From Gallionellales bacterium GWA2_54_124 (GTDB lineage Bacteria > Pseudomonadota > Gammaproteobacteria > Burkholderiales > Gallionellaceae): a stretch of DNA of 64,000 bases. The position numbers were made by a program, and so were the translations under genes. Positions 32,452 through 40,889 of the stretch are shown piece after piece. Location of the stretch: the NCBI GenBank assembly GCA_001801025.1, contig MGWO01000007.1:682001-746000 (forward strand), written 5' to 3'. The notes beneath the pieces are model-generated. The model saw only the letters and a program-made list of their open reading frames with translations, did no database searches and was not told the DNA's origin. Numbering within the stretch: the stretch's first letter is position 1; each line of letters opens with the position of its first letter.

Positions 32452-34734
32452 ATGATACAGAGCAGTAAATCCTACTCACTTGTCTTTGACAGGCATGATT
32501 TCAGCTGGAGTGAAGTCATCATCGGATTTTTTGTCCTGTTCGGCGTCCACCTCACTACCTATTATAACTATCTGCTGTTCCATAATTTAGCTGAACTATT
32601 CAGCGTAATTATCGCAATTACGATATTTATTATCGCTATCAATTGCTGGCAATCCATTCAAAACCAATACCTCTTGTTTATTGGGGTTGCGTATTTATTC
32701 ATCGGTTTTATCGATATCCTGCATACCCTTTCTTATAAGGGGATGGGGGTTTTAAAAGATTACGACTATTACGCGCCTCAATTTTGGATCGCGGCCAGAG
32801 CGATGGAATCAATCAGCATGGTGATTGGTCTTTATTTCTTGAGCAACGGAAAAAAACTAAGCCGAAACTTTCTTCTGATCGTGTTTTTAATAGCCACAAC
32901 GCTGTTAGTTTCCTCGATTGTCTACTTTAAAATTTTCCCAGAATGCTTTGTGCCCGGGCAGGGTTTGACGCCCTTTAAAAAAATCATGGAGTACCTGATT
33001 TCCGGCATGCTGTTGCTGAGTCTGGTTATGCTCATACAAAGGAAGCAGTTTTTTGATGAGCGAGTGCTGCGATTGGTTGTCTGGTCGATTGCCGTAACCA
33101 TCCTCATGGAGATGTGTTTTACGCAATACAAATCAGTGGGGATGAACGACGCGATGAATCAGATCGGGCACCTGCTGAAAATTGTCGCATTTTATTTCAT
33201 TTATAAGGCGGTTGTCGTGACAGGTCTGACCGATCCGATCAATTTGTTATTCCGCAAGCTAAAAGATAACGAAGCGGCTTTATTGCAGGCGCAACAGTTG
33301 GCTCGCCTCGGGCGATGGGACTGGAATCCATCAACTGATGAGTGTCAGTTTTCAAGGGAGGTTTTGCAATTTTTTGATCTGCCGGATAAGCGCGCCTACT
33401 CGCTGAACGATGTATTCGTCCGTATGCAGATTCAGGATCGGCAAGCTGTTGAAGAGGCGATGCGTCGTTTGCAGCAGGGCGGAGAGCCGTTTGAATTGAA
33501 AGTGAGGATCAGCCATTCCGAATGTCCTCGTTTTGCGCAGTTGCGCGGTGCAGGGGTGCGGGATGACGCAGGACTGGTGATTCGTGTTTCGGGAACGTTA
33601 CAGGACATATCCGATGAGCAGCGTTTGCAGGAGGTGCTGTCCGTTGCGAAAGACAAGGAGAAATTTGAGCTGTTGATGCAAACTGCCGGCGATGGGATAC
33701 ATTTACTTGATGCCGGCGGTAATGTCGTAGAAGTAAACAACATGTTTTGCCATATGCTGGGTTACAGTCGGGATGAGTTGCTGAAAATGAATGTGGCGCA
33801 GTGGGACGCGAATTTTTCCCTTCAGGCGCTCGCTGAGAAGTTGAAAGAGAATTTCGCAGCAGGCAATATTTTTGAGACCCGCCATCGTCGAAAAAATGGC
33901 ACCATTATCGACGTTGAGATCAGTGCCAAGGCGGTTAATTATGGTGGAGTTCCTGTACTGTGGAATGCGTCACGCGACATAGCAGAACGTAAGAACGCCG
34001 AGGAAAGATTGAAACGCACCAATGCAGAGTTGGAGCAATTTAGTTACGCGGTATCGCATGACATGCGCCAACCCTTGCGGATGATTTCCAGCTATTTGCA
34101 ATTGCTTGAGATCGAATTGGGAGGCTCACTCGACGATGAAAAGCGCAGCTATTTTAATTATGCCGTTGATGGTGCGAAGCGCATCGATTGTATGCTCGAA
34201 GCCTTGCTGGATTATTCACGGATCGGCAGATCGGCAGATCCGTTTATTCCGGTGGATTGTCGGGGGGCGCTCGATGAGGCTATGAAATATTTGCAGCCAG
34301 ACATTCTCGATGCGCAGGCGGACGTGAGTATTGCAGGAGCGTGGCCCAAACTCTTTGCCAGCCGGGATGAGTTAGTGCGCTTATTTCAGAATTTGATTGG
34401 AAACGCGGTTAAATATCGCGTTGCCGGTCGGGCGGTAAAAATTTCGGTTACGAGTAAAATTGATACGGACGAGTGGACTTTATGTATTGAGGATAACGGA
34501 GTCGGAATCAATCCTGAGCAGATCAATCGCCTGTTTAAAGTATTTCAGCGTTTGCAGACGCGGGATGACTACGAGGGAACCGGCATCGGCTTGGCGTTGT
34601 GCCGAAAAATTGTTGAGCATCATCACGGTGAAATCTGGGCGGAATCTGGGGGGGAGGGGCAGGGTAGCCGGTTCTGTGTAAAGTTACCCGTCAATCACCC
34701 AGTTGATACGTCATTGTCAGGTTTTACGGTATGA
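32452..34734 (+). CDS. MASE3-PAS sensor histidine kinase
   Basis: Membrane kinase of 760 residues. The N-terminal 260 residues hold about seven hydrophobic helices with YLFIGFIDILHTLSYKGMGV and FWIAARAMESISM, characteristic of the MASE3 sensor domain. Two PAS domains follow (LARLGRWDWNP, then AGDGIHLLDAGGNVVEVNNM), then the dimerisation helix with His536 in FSYAVSHDMRQPL and an ATPase with FQNLIGNAVKYR, DNGVGI and GTGIGLALC. The signal is unknown. No receiver gene is adjacent, so it is an orphan kinase. Codon usage looks a little more AT-rich than that of its neighbours. Confidence 0.9.
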   Translation: MIQSSKSYSLVFDRHDFSWSEVIIGFFVLFGVHLTTYYNYLLFHNLAELFSVIIAITIFIIAINCWQSIQNQYLLFIGVAYLFIGFIDILHTLSYKGMGVLKDYDYYAPQFWIAARAMESISMVIGLYFLSNGKKLSRNFLLIVFLIATTLLVSSIVYFKIFPECFVPGQGLTPFKKIMEYLISGMLLLSLVMLIQRKQFFDERVLRLVVWSIAVTILMEMCFTQYKSVGMNDAMNQIGHLLKIVAFYFIYKAVVVTGLTDPINLLFRKLKDNEAALLQAQQLARLGRWDWNPSTDECQFSREVLQFFDLPDKRAYSLNDVFVRMQIQDRQAVEEAMRRLQQGGEPFELKVRISHSECPRFAQLRGAGVRDDAGLVIRVSGTLQDISDEQRLQEVLSVAKDKEKFELLMQTAGDGIHLLDAGGNVVEVNNMFCHMLGYSRDELLKMNVAQWDANFSLQALAEKLKENFAAGNIFETRHRRKNGTIIDVEISAKAVNYGGVPVLWNASRDIAERKNAEERLKRTNAELEQFSYAVSHDMRQPLRMISSYLQLLEIELGGSLDDEKRSYFNYAVDGAKRIDCMLEALLDYSRIGRSADPFIPVDCRGALDEAMKYLQPDILDAQADVSIAGAWPKLFASRDELVRLFQNLIGNAVKYRVAGRAVKISVTSKIDTDEWTLCIEDNGVGINPEQINRLFKVFQRLQTRDDYEGTGIGLALCRKIVEHHHGEIWAESGGEGQGSRFCVKLPVNHPVDTSLSGFTV

Positions 34735-34975
34735 AAAAATCATGTTTTTGAAGACGGCACTGCTCAATTGCATGAACGGGTGTTTAATCAAAATAAAATC
34801 GCGGCTTGCTGACAATGAGCGAGGGTAGTTCAGTCCTGCAAAAAGAGGCCTGTGTGTGGCAGTACGCCCCATCGCGAGTTCGCCTGTGCTCAGCGGGGAG
34901 CTATTCCTTTTTAATTCCAGAATTTTTCGCGCAGCAGGGTAAAATAGCGCTCGTTTATTCGCCATAATTCAAGTC

Positions 34976-36373
34976 ATGCAAACTTTTTCAAATTCAGACG
35001 CGCAAGTCGATCAGATCAAGCTGCCGCCTCACTCGGTTGAAGCCGAGCAGTCGGTGTTGGGCGGACTGATGCTCGAGTCTTCCGCGCTGGACAAGATTAC
35101 GGATCTCCTTGGTGAGGATGATTTTTATCGTCGAGAGCACCGGCTGATTTACCGGCACATCGTGCGCATGAGTGAACAGGCCAAACCGGTTGACGTGATT
35201 ACCGTGGCTGAAGCGCTGGAAAACAGTGATGAACTCGATAAGGCCGGCGGGCTTTCTTATCTTGGCAGTCTGGTGCAGAACGTCCCGTCCGCCGCCAATA
35301 TTCGTCGTTATGGTGAGATTGTGCGGGAGCGCTCTGTTATGCGTCGTCTGGCCGAGGTCGGTTCCGATATCGCCGCCAGCGCCTATAACCCGACCGGGCG
35401 CGATGCCGGCCAGTTGCTCGATGAGGCTGAGGCCAAGGTGTTTGAGATCGCCGAATCCGGTGCCAAGGGTAAGTCCGGATTTATCGGTATGCCGCCTTTG
35501 CTGGTTAAGGTCGTCGAGCGCATCGAGACGCTGTACGGGCGTGACAATGCCAGCGAAGTGACAGGAACATCGACCGGTTTTGCCGATCTGGATAAAATGA
35601 CTTCTGGTTTGCAGCCCGGTGATCTTGTGATTGTCGCAGGACGACCGAGTATGGGTAAAACAGCTTTTTCAATCAATGTTGCAGAAAATATTGCGCTGGA
35701 CAGTAAGTTGCCAGTGGCGATTTTCAGTATGGAAATGGGCGCCGAGCAACTAGCGATGCGTATGCTAGGTTCTGTCGGCAAGCTCAATCAGCAGGATTTG
35801 CGTTCCGGTAAGCTGCAGGACGACGATTGGGGCCGTTTGACTCATGCGCTGGGTAAGCTCAACGATGCGCCTTTGTTTATTGATGAGACGGCGGCTTTGT
35901 CATCGCTGGATCTGCGTGCCAGGGCGCGCCGGCTGCATCGCCAGTATGGTCAGCTTGGCCTGATTGTTGTCGATTACCTGCAGCTGATGAGTTCGAATGC
36001 AGGCAAGGCGAGCGAAAATCGTGCGACGGAAATTTCAGAAATTTCGCGAGGTCTGAAGGGATTGGCTAAAGAGTTGCAATGTCCGGTGATGGCGCTCTCG
36101 CAGCTCAACCGTTCTCTCGAACAGCGTCCCAACAAGCGCCCGGTCATGTCAGACTTGCGCGAATCCGGCGCGATCGAACAGGATGCCGATTTGATTCTGT
36201 TTATTTATCGCGACGAAGTCTACAACAAGGAGACGGATGATAAGGGAATTGCCGAAATCATCATCGGCAAGCAGCGTAACGGCCCGATCGGTACGGTTGC
36301 GCTGGCTTTCCGTGGGGAATTTACGCGTTTTGACAATTTAGCTTCGGGCGGCTACAGAGGATCGTCGGAGTGA
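34976..36373 (+). CDS. dnaB: Replicative DNA helicase DnaB
   Basis: Hexameric ATP-dependent helicase of the replication fork, of 465 residues. The N-terminal domain begins KLPPHSVEAEQSVLGGLML, and the RecA-like domain has Walker A GRPSMGKTAFSIN, then VAIFSMEMGAEQL, the Walker B region LGLIVVDYLQLMSS, and SDLRESGAIEQDADLILFIYR. No intein interrupts these sites. It lies downstream of rplI as in many proteobacteria, but here the MASE3 kinase is inserted between them. Confidence 0.97.
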   Translation: MQTFSNSDAQVDQIKLPPHSVEAEQSVLGGLMLESSALDKITDLLGEDDFYRREHRLIYRHIVRMSEQAKPVDVITVAEALENSDELDKAGGLSYLGSLVQNVPSAANIRRYGEIVRERSVMRRLAEVGSDIAASAYNPTGRDAGQLLDEAEAKVFEIAESGAKGKSGFIGMPPLLVKVVERIETLYGRDNASEVTGTSTGFADLDKMTSGLQPGDLVIVAGRPSMGKTAFSINVAENIALDSKLPVAIFSMEMGAEQLAMRMLGSVGKLNQQDLRSGKLQDDDWGRLTHALGKLNDAPLFIDETAALSSLDLRARARRLHRQYGQLGLIVVDYLQLMSSNAGKASENRATEISEISRGLKGLAKELQCPVMALSQLNRSLEQRPNKRPVMSDLRESGAIEQDADLILFIYRDEVYNKETDDKGIAEIIIGKQRNGPIGTVALAFRGEFTRFDNLASGGYRGSSE

Positions 36374-36425
36374 TGAACGCAACCTGCGTTTGCTGTCAGT
36401 AAAATTTTATTTGGATTAAACGAGT

Positions 36426-39233
36426 ATGAACAAATTCTTAAAGAAATTTCATCCCGGCTATAGTTTGCGTGCGCAAATCAGTCTGGCGTCGGCGACGATG
36501 GTTCTATTGTTGTCAGCTGCGATTGGTTTTTATGCAGCGGATGTCAGTAAAAAGCAGATTGAGGAAAGCGAAGGTAACGCCTTTGAGCTGCGTGCAAAAA
36601 ATGCGCTGGATGTGCTCGATCGCGGTATGTTCGAACGCAGCCGCGAAATTCAGAATGCGGCGATTCTCAATGAAATTCGTGATCCGCTGGCGCCTGTTGA
36701 ACACAAACGAGAAATTCTGACCCGGCTCCAGACAACCTTTAACGCCTATGCGTGGATTGGCATTTGTGACACTAAAGGCGTGGGGCTGGTGGGTACCGGA
36801 CAATATCTGGAAGGCAAGGATTTGAGTAAGCGCCCCTGGTGCAGCAAGGGGCGCGATAAAACTTATATCGGCGATGTGCATGATGCGCTGCTGCTCTCTA
36901 AACTGTTGCCCAATCCCAGTGGCGAAATGTTTTATCTGGTCGATGTGGCCGCCCCTGTGTTGGATAAACAAGGCGTATTGCAGGGGGTATTGTGCGGGCA
37001 TATTTTCTGGCGCTGGGCCGAGGAAGTGCTCGACAGTAAAAAGACGCCGGGCAAGGACATTTTTCTGATCAGCCGTGATGGTACGGTGCTGTCAGGTCCC
37101 GCCAAGCCGCAGAGCAAACTCGCTGATCTGTCCCCTGCTGCAATGCAGATCATCAGTACAAACCAGAGTGGTGGTTCTCAGCTGGTGAAATGGAACGACG
37201 GAAAAACTTATCTGGTTGGTTTTTCAAAATCATCAGGTTACCGGGAGTATCAGGGGCTGGGGTGGGCCAGTCTGGTGCGGCAGGATGTCAGTACGGCATT
37301 CGCGCCGGCACGTCAGTTGCAGCAACATATCTGGCTTGTGGGTGCAGCCTTGGGTCTGCTGTTCGCCTGGTTGGGCTGGTTGATGGCCGGCCGTATTGCG
37401 CGGCCGATTTCACTGATCAGTCAGGCTGCCGACAAAGTGGCTGGGGGCGAACTTGATTATGAATTGCCCGCCCGCTTGGGCGAGGGCGAGGTCGCCCACC
37501 TGTCGACGGCAATTCATGACATGGTCGCCAATTTGACTCACGAAATCAAGCAGCGCAAGGAAGCGGAGCAGGGTTTAAGGTTATCCGCCAAGGTGTTTGA
37601 AAGCAATACTGAAGCGATCATGATTACCGATTTTGAGCAAAATATTGTCATGGTAAATCAGGCTTTTACAGATATTACCGGCTACGGGGCGGATGAAGTG
37701 TTAGGGCGGCGTCCGAAGCTGCTCTCCTCTGGTCGGCATGGGCCGGAATTTTACGAGGCATTTTGGCAGACGCTTCGAGCAAACGACTTATGGCGCGGTG
37801 AAATCTGGAATAAACGCAAAAATGGTGAAATTTTCCCTGAATGGGTGACGATTAGTGCGCTGCGTGACGAGACAGCGCAGATCAGTCATTATGTGGCTGT
37901 TTTCCTCGATATTACCGAGCGTAAGAAGGAGGAGGAGCGCATCAACTATTTGGCAAATTACGATATGTTGACGGGATTGCCTAATCGTTATTTGCTGAGC
38001 GATCGTATCGAGCAGGCTTTTTCGTCTGCACAGCGTAATAATTTCAAGGTTGCTGTGCTGTTTATCGATCTGGATTACTTCAAAAATATCAATGATTCGT
38101 TAGGGCATGATATCGGTGATGCGTTACTTAAACTGGTTGCCGCAAGACTAAAAACCTGTCTGCGGCGCAGTGATACGATCGCAAGGCTGGGGGGGGATGA
38201 GTTTCTCGCTCTCCTGAGTGAGCTTGATTCGTCGGAGGAAGTGATTTTCGTCGCCGAGAAGATGATCGAGTCGCTGACCGAAAAATTCACGTTGGGTGAG
38301 TATCAGCTGTCGATTACGCCCAGTATCGGTATTTGTATTTATCCGGATGACGGCGAGACGTCGGTCGAGTTGCTGCGCAATGCGGATCTTGCGATGTATC
38401 AGGCTAAAGATGATGGCCGTAACAATTTCAAGTTTTATTCTCCGGATATGAATCGCAAGGCGCTCGAAAGGCTGAAGCTTGAAACCTATCTGCGCGTGGC
38501 CATTGTTCAGCAACAGCTGTCCGTGTATTACCAGCCCAAGGTCAACGTGCTGAGCGGAAAGATGATCGGTATGGAGGCATTGTTGCGCTGGCAGCATCCT
38601 GAATTAGGATTTATTTCGCCTGCCGTGTTTATTCCTATTGCCGAAGAGACGGGGCTGATCAATGAAATCGGTGACTGGGTGTTGCGCCAGAGTTGCTTGC
38701 AGGCGCGATTGTGGCAGGCGCAGGGCTATGACATTGTGCCGATCGCGGTTAATTTGTCCGCGCGTCAGCTCAAGCAGGATAATTTTTCTGCCCGCGTTGT
38801 GACGATTTTGCGTGAGGCGGGGCTCGATCCGCGCTACCTGATGCTGGAAATCACCGAAAGCATGTTGATGAGTACTGGCGAGTCAGGTCTTCAGATACTT
38901 GAGCAATTGCGTGCTGACGGTATCAGGCTGGCCTTGGATGATTTTGGTACGGGGTATTCTTCTTTGAGTCGCCTGAAAAATTTCCCGCTGGATAGTCTTA
39001 AAATTGACCAGTCCTTTGTGCGTGACATCGTCACGGATCCGGACGATGCGAGCATCGTCAGCGCAACGGCAGTGCTGGCGCACGCCCTGAATCTGAAGGT
39101 GACAGCAGAAGGGGTTGAAACTCAGGAGCAGTTGGATTTCATTCGTACGCTCAATTGCGAGGAGTATCAGGGCTATTTGTTCAGTCGCCCTATTCCGGCT
39201 AGTGAGGTTGTAAAGTATTTTTTCCTCGATTGA
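36426..39233 (+). CDS. Cache-HAMP-PAS-GGDEF-EAL protein
   Basis: Membrane c-di-GMP protein of 935 residues. A helix (about 18-38) precedes a large periplasmic dCache-type domain (FNAYAWIGICDTKG, DLSKRPWCSKGRDKTYIGDV), then a second helix near 300-320, HAMP (RIARPISLISQAADKVAGGE), one PAS domain (TEAIMITDFEQNIVMVNQAF), GGDEF ([16 protein letters not shown] with an RRSD inhibitory site) and EAL ([48 protein letters not shown]). Both output domains look active. It starts 52 bases after dnaB. The ligand is unknown. Confidence 0.93.
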   Translation: MNKFLKKFHPGYSLRAQISLASATMVLLLSAAIGFYAADVSKKQIEESEGNAFELRAKNALDVLDRGMFERSREIQNAAILNEIRDPLAPVEHKREILTRLQTTFNAYAWIGICDTKGVGLVGTGQYLEGKDLSKRPWCSKGRDKTYIGDVHDALLLSKLLPNPSGEMFYLVDVAAPVLDKQGVLQGVLCGHIFWRWAEEVLDSKKTPGKDIFLISRDGTVLSGPAKPQSKLADLSPAAMQIISTNQSGGSQLVKWNDGKTYLVGFSKSSGYREYQGLGWASLVRQDVSTAFAPARQLQQHIWLVGAALGLLFAWLGWLMAGRIARPISLISQAADKVAGGELDYELPARLGEGEVAHLSTAIHDMVANLTHEIKQRKEAEQGLRLSAKVFESNTEAIMITDFEQNIVMVNQAFTDITGYGADEVLGRRPKLLSSGRHGPEFYEAFWQTLRANDLWRGEIWNKRKNGEIFPEWVTISALRDETAQISHYVAVFLDITERKKEEERINYLANYDMLTGLPNRYLLSDRIEQAFSSAQRNNFKVAVLFIDLDYFKNINDSLGHDIGDALLKLVAARLKTCLRRSDTIARLGGDEFLALLSELDSSEEVIFVAEKMIESLTEKFTLGEYQLSITPSIGICIYPDDGETSVELLRNADLAMYQAKDDGRNNFKFYSPDMNRKALERLKLETYLRVAIVQQQLSVYYQPKVNVLSGKMIGMEALLRWQHPELGFISPAVFIPIAEETGLINEIGDWVLRQSCLQARLWQAQGYDIVPIAVNLSARQLKQDNFSARVVTILREAGLDPRYLMLEITESMLMSTGESGLQILEQLRADGIRLALDDFGTGYSSLSRLKNFPLDSLKIDQSFVRDIVTDPDDASIVSATAVLAHALNLKVTAEGVETQEQLDFIRTLNCEEYQGYLFSRPIPASEVVKYFFLD

Positions 39234-39244
39234 TGCGATTGTAT

Positions 39245-39273
39245 TTGAACCTCTGATCTGTTTCAGATACAAT
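39245..39273 (+). promoter_or_regulatory. Promoter of tRNA-Val
   Basis: TTGAAC (39245-39250) and TACAAT (39268-39273) are 17 bases apart and followed by a GCGCCC discriminator, which suits stringent control. The mature tRNA begins 15 bases after the -10 box. Confidence 0.75.
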
Positions 39274-39287
39274 GCGCCCTCTTCAAA

Positions 39288-39364
39288 AGGAGCGTAGCTC
39301 AGTTGGTTAGAGCACTTGGTCGACATCCAAGGGGTCAGCAGTTCGAGTCTGCTCGTTCCTACCA
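39288..39364 (+). tRNA. tRNA-Val (GAC)
   Basis: The 77-base cloverleaf is complete: acceptor AGGAGCG / CGTTCCT with one G-T pair, D arm GCTC / GAGC, anticodon stem CTTGG / CCAAG with loop TCGACAT (anticodon GAC at 39322-39324), T arm AGCAG-TTCGAGT-CTGCT, discriminator A, and an encoded CCA. Its 3' half and the following 130 bases are repeated at 40464-40638. Confidence 0.95.
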
Positions 39365-39494
39365 GAATTTGTCATATAAATTAAGGGCTTACGGTTAATC
39401 GCTGTAGGTCCTTTTTGTTTTATTGATGTCAGAATGTAAACAAATAAATTTATAGTGATGGAACGCATCAATTTATTTCGCCAAAAGTAGCTGT
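39320..39494 (+). repeat. 175-bp direct repeat, copy 1 (tRNA-Val 3' half plus downstream)
   Basis: Starts exactly at the first base of the anticodon loop and runs 130 bases past the tRNA CCA. It matches 40464-40638 at 172 of 175 positions by my alignment (differences at 39393, 39400 and 39490). The distance between copies is 1144 bases. It contains the tRNA terminator-like hairpin. Confidence 0.95.
39382..39420 (+). terminator. Terminator-like hairpin after tRNA-Val
   Basis: An imperfect stem pairs AGGGCTTACGG with CTGTAGGTCCT (including G-T pairs) and is followed by CTTTTTGTTTT. The two differences in repeat copy 2 lie in this hairpin and keep it paired. Confidence 0.6.
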
Positions 39495-39669
39495 TAGAGC
39501 ATTTTGCTTATGCTGCTTCTGGCACTAATCAAAGCAGGTCAATGCCTAGGAATAAAAATTGCCTAATCTCATGTTAATTCCTGAAGATGTAGCGTTTCTT
39601 GAGTGAATTTAAGCCCAGTTAGTCAGCGTGATACTATGCTAATTCACATCAGCAGTGATATCATGAGTC
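39495..39669. other. AT-rich spacer before the toxin gene
   Basis: With the end of the repeat, this makes about 305 gene-free bases after the tRNA. A TTAAGC / TACTAT pair with 17-base spacing (39609-39637) could be the promoter of the toxin-antitoxin operon. Nothing else is seen. Confidence 0.35.
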
Positions 39670-39966
39670 ATGTCTGAAACCAAAATTGCTGATGATTCAT
39701 GGTCATTGTCCCTCAAAAAAGGGAACGGCGTTTTGCGTCGTGAAGTTTGGGAAGACGAAGCGGGGCGGGTGGTTCGTTACAATTTGGCATACATCAATCG
39801 GGGTATCTATCAGGGAGATAACGGGCGTGTGGTCGGTTATGATAATGCTCACGGTTTTCATCACCGGCATTTCATGGGAGTGGTCGAGCCGATTGATTTT
39901 ACGACCTTTGAAGATATTGAAGATCGATTCCAAGCTGATTGGGTGGCATTTAGGAGCAAGAAATGA
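39670..39966 (+). CDS. TumE-family (DUF6516) toxin
   Basis: Small protein of 98 residues. The stretch RVVRYNLAYINRGIYQ, then DNGRVVGYDNAHGFHHRHFMG and a C-terminal FEDIEDRFQADW match the TumE/DUF6516 toxin family as I recall it, including the histidine-rich HHRH. The toxin comes first and overlaps the antitoxin gene by 4 bases. Its cellular target is not something the sequence shows. It lies inside the 1144-bp repeat-bounded unit beside tRNA-Val, which suggests horizontal arrival. Confidence 0.75.
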   Translation: MSETKIADDSWSLSLKKGNGVLRREVWEDEAGRVVRYNLAYINRGIYQGDNGRVVGYDNAHGFHHRHFMGVVEPIDFTTFEDIEDRFQADWVAFRSKK

Positions 39967-40325
39967 AAACGACAATTCAAGTCGCAAACACGGATGATTT
40001 TTTCAAGCGTGGCAAGGAAATCGCCAAGCTTGCAGATCAGGGCAAGCGCATTTCTCGTGAGCGCATAATTGCATTTGAAGATCCAGAAGATTTGGCGCGA
40101 CTGATTACAACAGCCAAGCTGGTATTGTTTCGCGAGGTGAGAGCGTGCTCTGGTTCAATCACGGACTTGTCGCAACGACTGCATCGTGATCGTAGTGCGG
40201 TTAAACGTGATATTGATGAGTTGGAACGAATCGGTTTGGTTGAGGTGGAAGATATGCCATTTCCAGGTCATGGCCGCAGAAAAGAAGTGCGTGCAGTCGC
40301 TGAGCAGGTGCTGCTGGCGATGTAA
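39963..40325 (+). CDS. HTH antitoxin partner (TumA-like)
   Basis: DNA-binding protein of 120 residues. The C-terminal part (REVRACSGSITDLSQRLHRD, then RSAVKRDIDELERIGLVEVE) is a winged helix-turn-helix. The N-terminal part likely contacts the toxin. Partner position and 4-base overlap with the TumE-like gene support a type II antitoxin that also represses the operon (inference). Confidence 0.75.
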   Translation: MKTTIQVANTDDFFKRGKEIAKLADQGKRISRERIIAFEDPEDLARLITTAKLVLFREVRACSGSITDLSQRLHRDRSAVKRDIDELERIGLVEVEDMPFPGHGRRKEVRAVAEQVLLAM

Positions 40326-40463
40326 TTCTTATCCTCAACTGCAAATTCTGAAGGAGATTTGAAGGGACTGGGCTGTTGAATACATTAAAATACAGTGGTT
40401 GAAGGGGATGTGGGGTTAATTAATAAGTTAATAAAATCAGTTGGTTGTGATTGTATTGGCGAA
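40326..40463. other. Spacer with possible decayed tRNA 5' half
   Basis: No gene is seen. Just before repeat copy 2, TCAGTTGGTT (40437-40446) equals part of the tRNA-Val D arm, and TTGG follows at 40456. This may be the worn 5' half of a tRNA-Val copy, or chance. Confidence 0.3.
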
Positions 40464-40508
40464 TCGACATCCAAGGGGTCAGCAGTTCGAGTCTGCTCGT
40501 TCCTACCA
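40464..40508 (+). pseudogene. tRNA-Val 3'-half fragment
   Basis: Identical to the intact tRNA from the anticodon loop to CCA, but with no matching 5' half, so it cannot make a tRNA. It is the start of repeat copy 2. Confidence 0.9.
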
Positions 40509-40638
40509 GAATTTGTCATATAAATTAAGGGCTTACAGTTAATTGCTGTAGGTCCTTTTTGTTTTATTGATGTCAGAATGTAAACAAATAAATTTATAGT
40601 GATGGAACGCATCAATTTATTTCGCCAAAAGTATCTGT
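40464..40638 (+). repeat. 175-bp direct repeat, copy 2
   Basis: Right-hand copy of 39320-39494, with three differences. The two copies enclose the toxin-antitoxin pair. No integrase, recombinase or transposase is encoded between them. Confidence 0.95.
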
Positions 40639-40889
40639 CATATATAACTTGATTTTTTATTAAAGCCATACTAGATTGCTCGACAAATACTATTTGGCGA
40701 ATAGCATGGTTAGGCGGTCTGATAAATTTGATGCTGGCAACTTCCGGCTCCCCGTATTTTTACTTATTAAAAAACCGGGCGATCTGTTCGTTAAGGTCAA
40801 ATTCGATACTCGCAGTGTCAGTGTCGAAAAGACACGACCTGTTTTTTGCAAGTGTTTCTGGCGTTGCTAAATCGATGAGGTCACAAGAA
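40639..40889. other. AT-rich region before the PAS-LuxR gene
   Basis: These 251 bases, part of a 564-base stretch without a complete gene, show an open frame continuous with the PAS-LuxR gene, but its residues look random. The sequence presumably carries the promoter of that gene; no clear boxes were found. Confidence 0.4.

Noticed and set aside
39288..40638. Prophage or full integrative island
   Set aside because: No integrase, transposase or phage gene is present between or next to the repeats; only the toxin-antitoxin pair is.
40728..40889. N-terminal extension of the PAS-LuxR protein
   Set aside because: The frame is open, but the residues do not resemble a domain, and a better start with a GAGG site lies at 40890.
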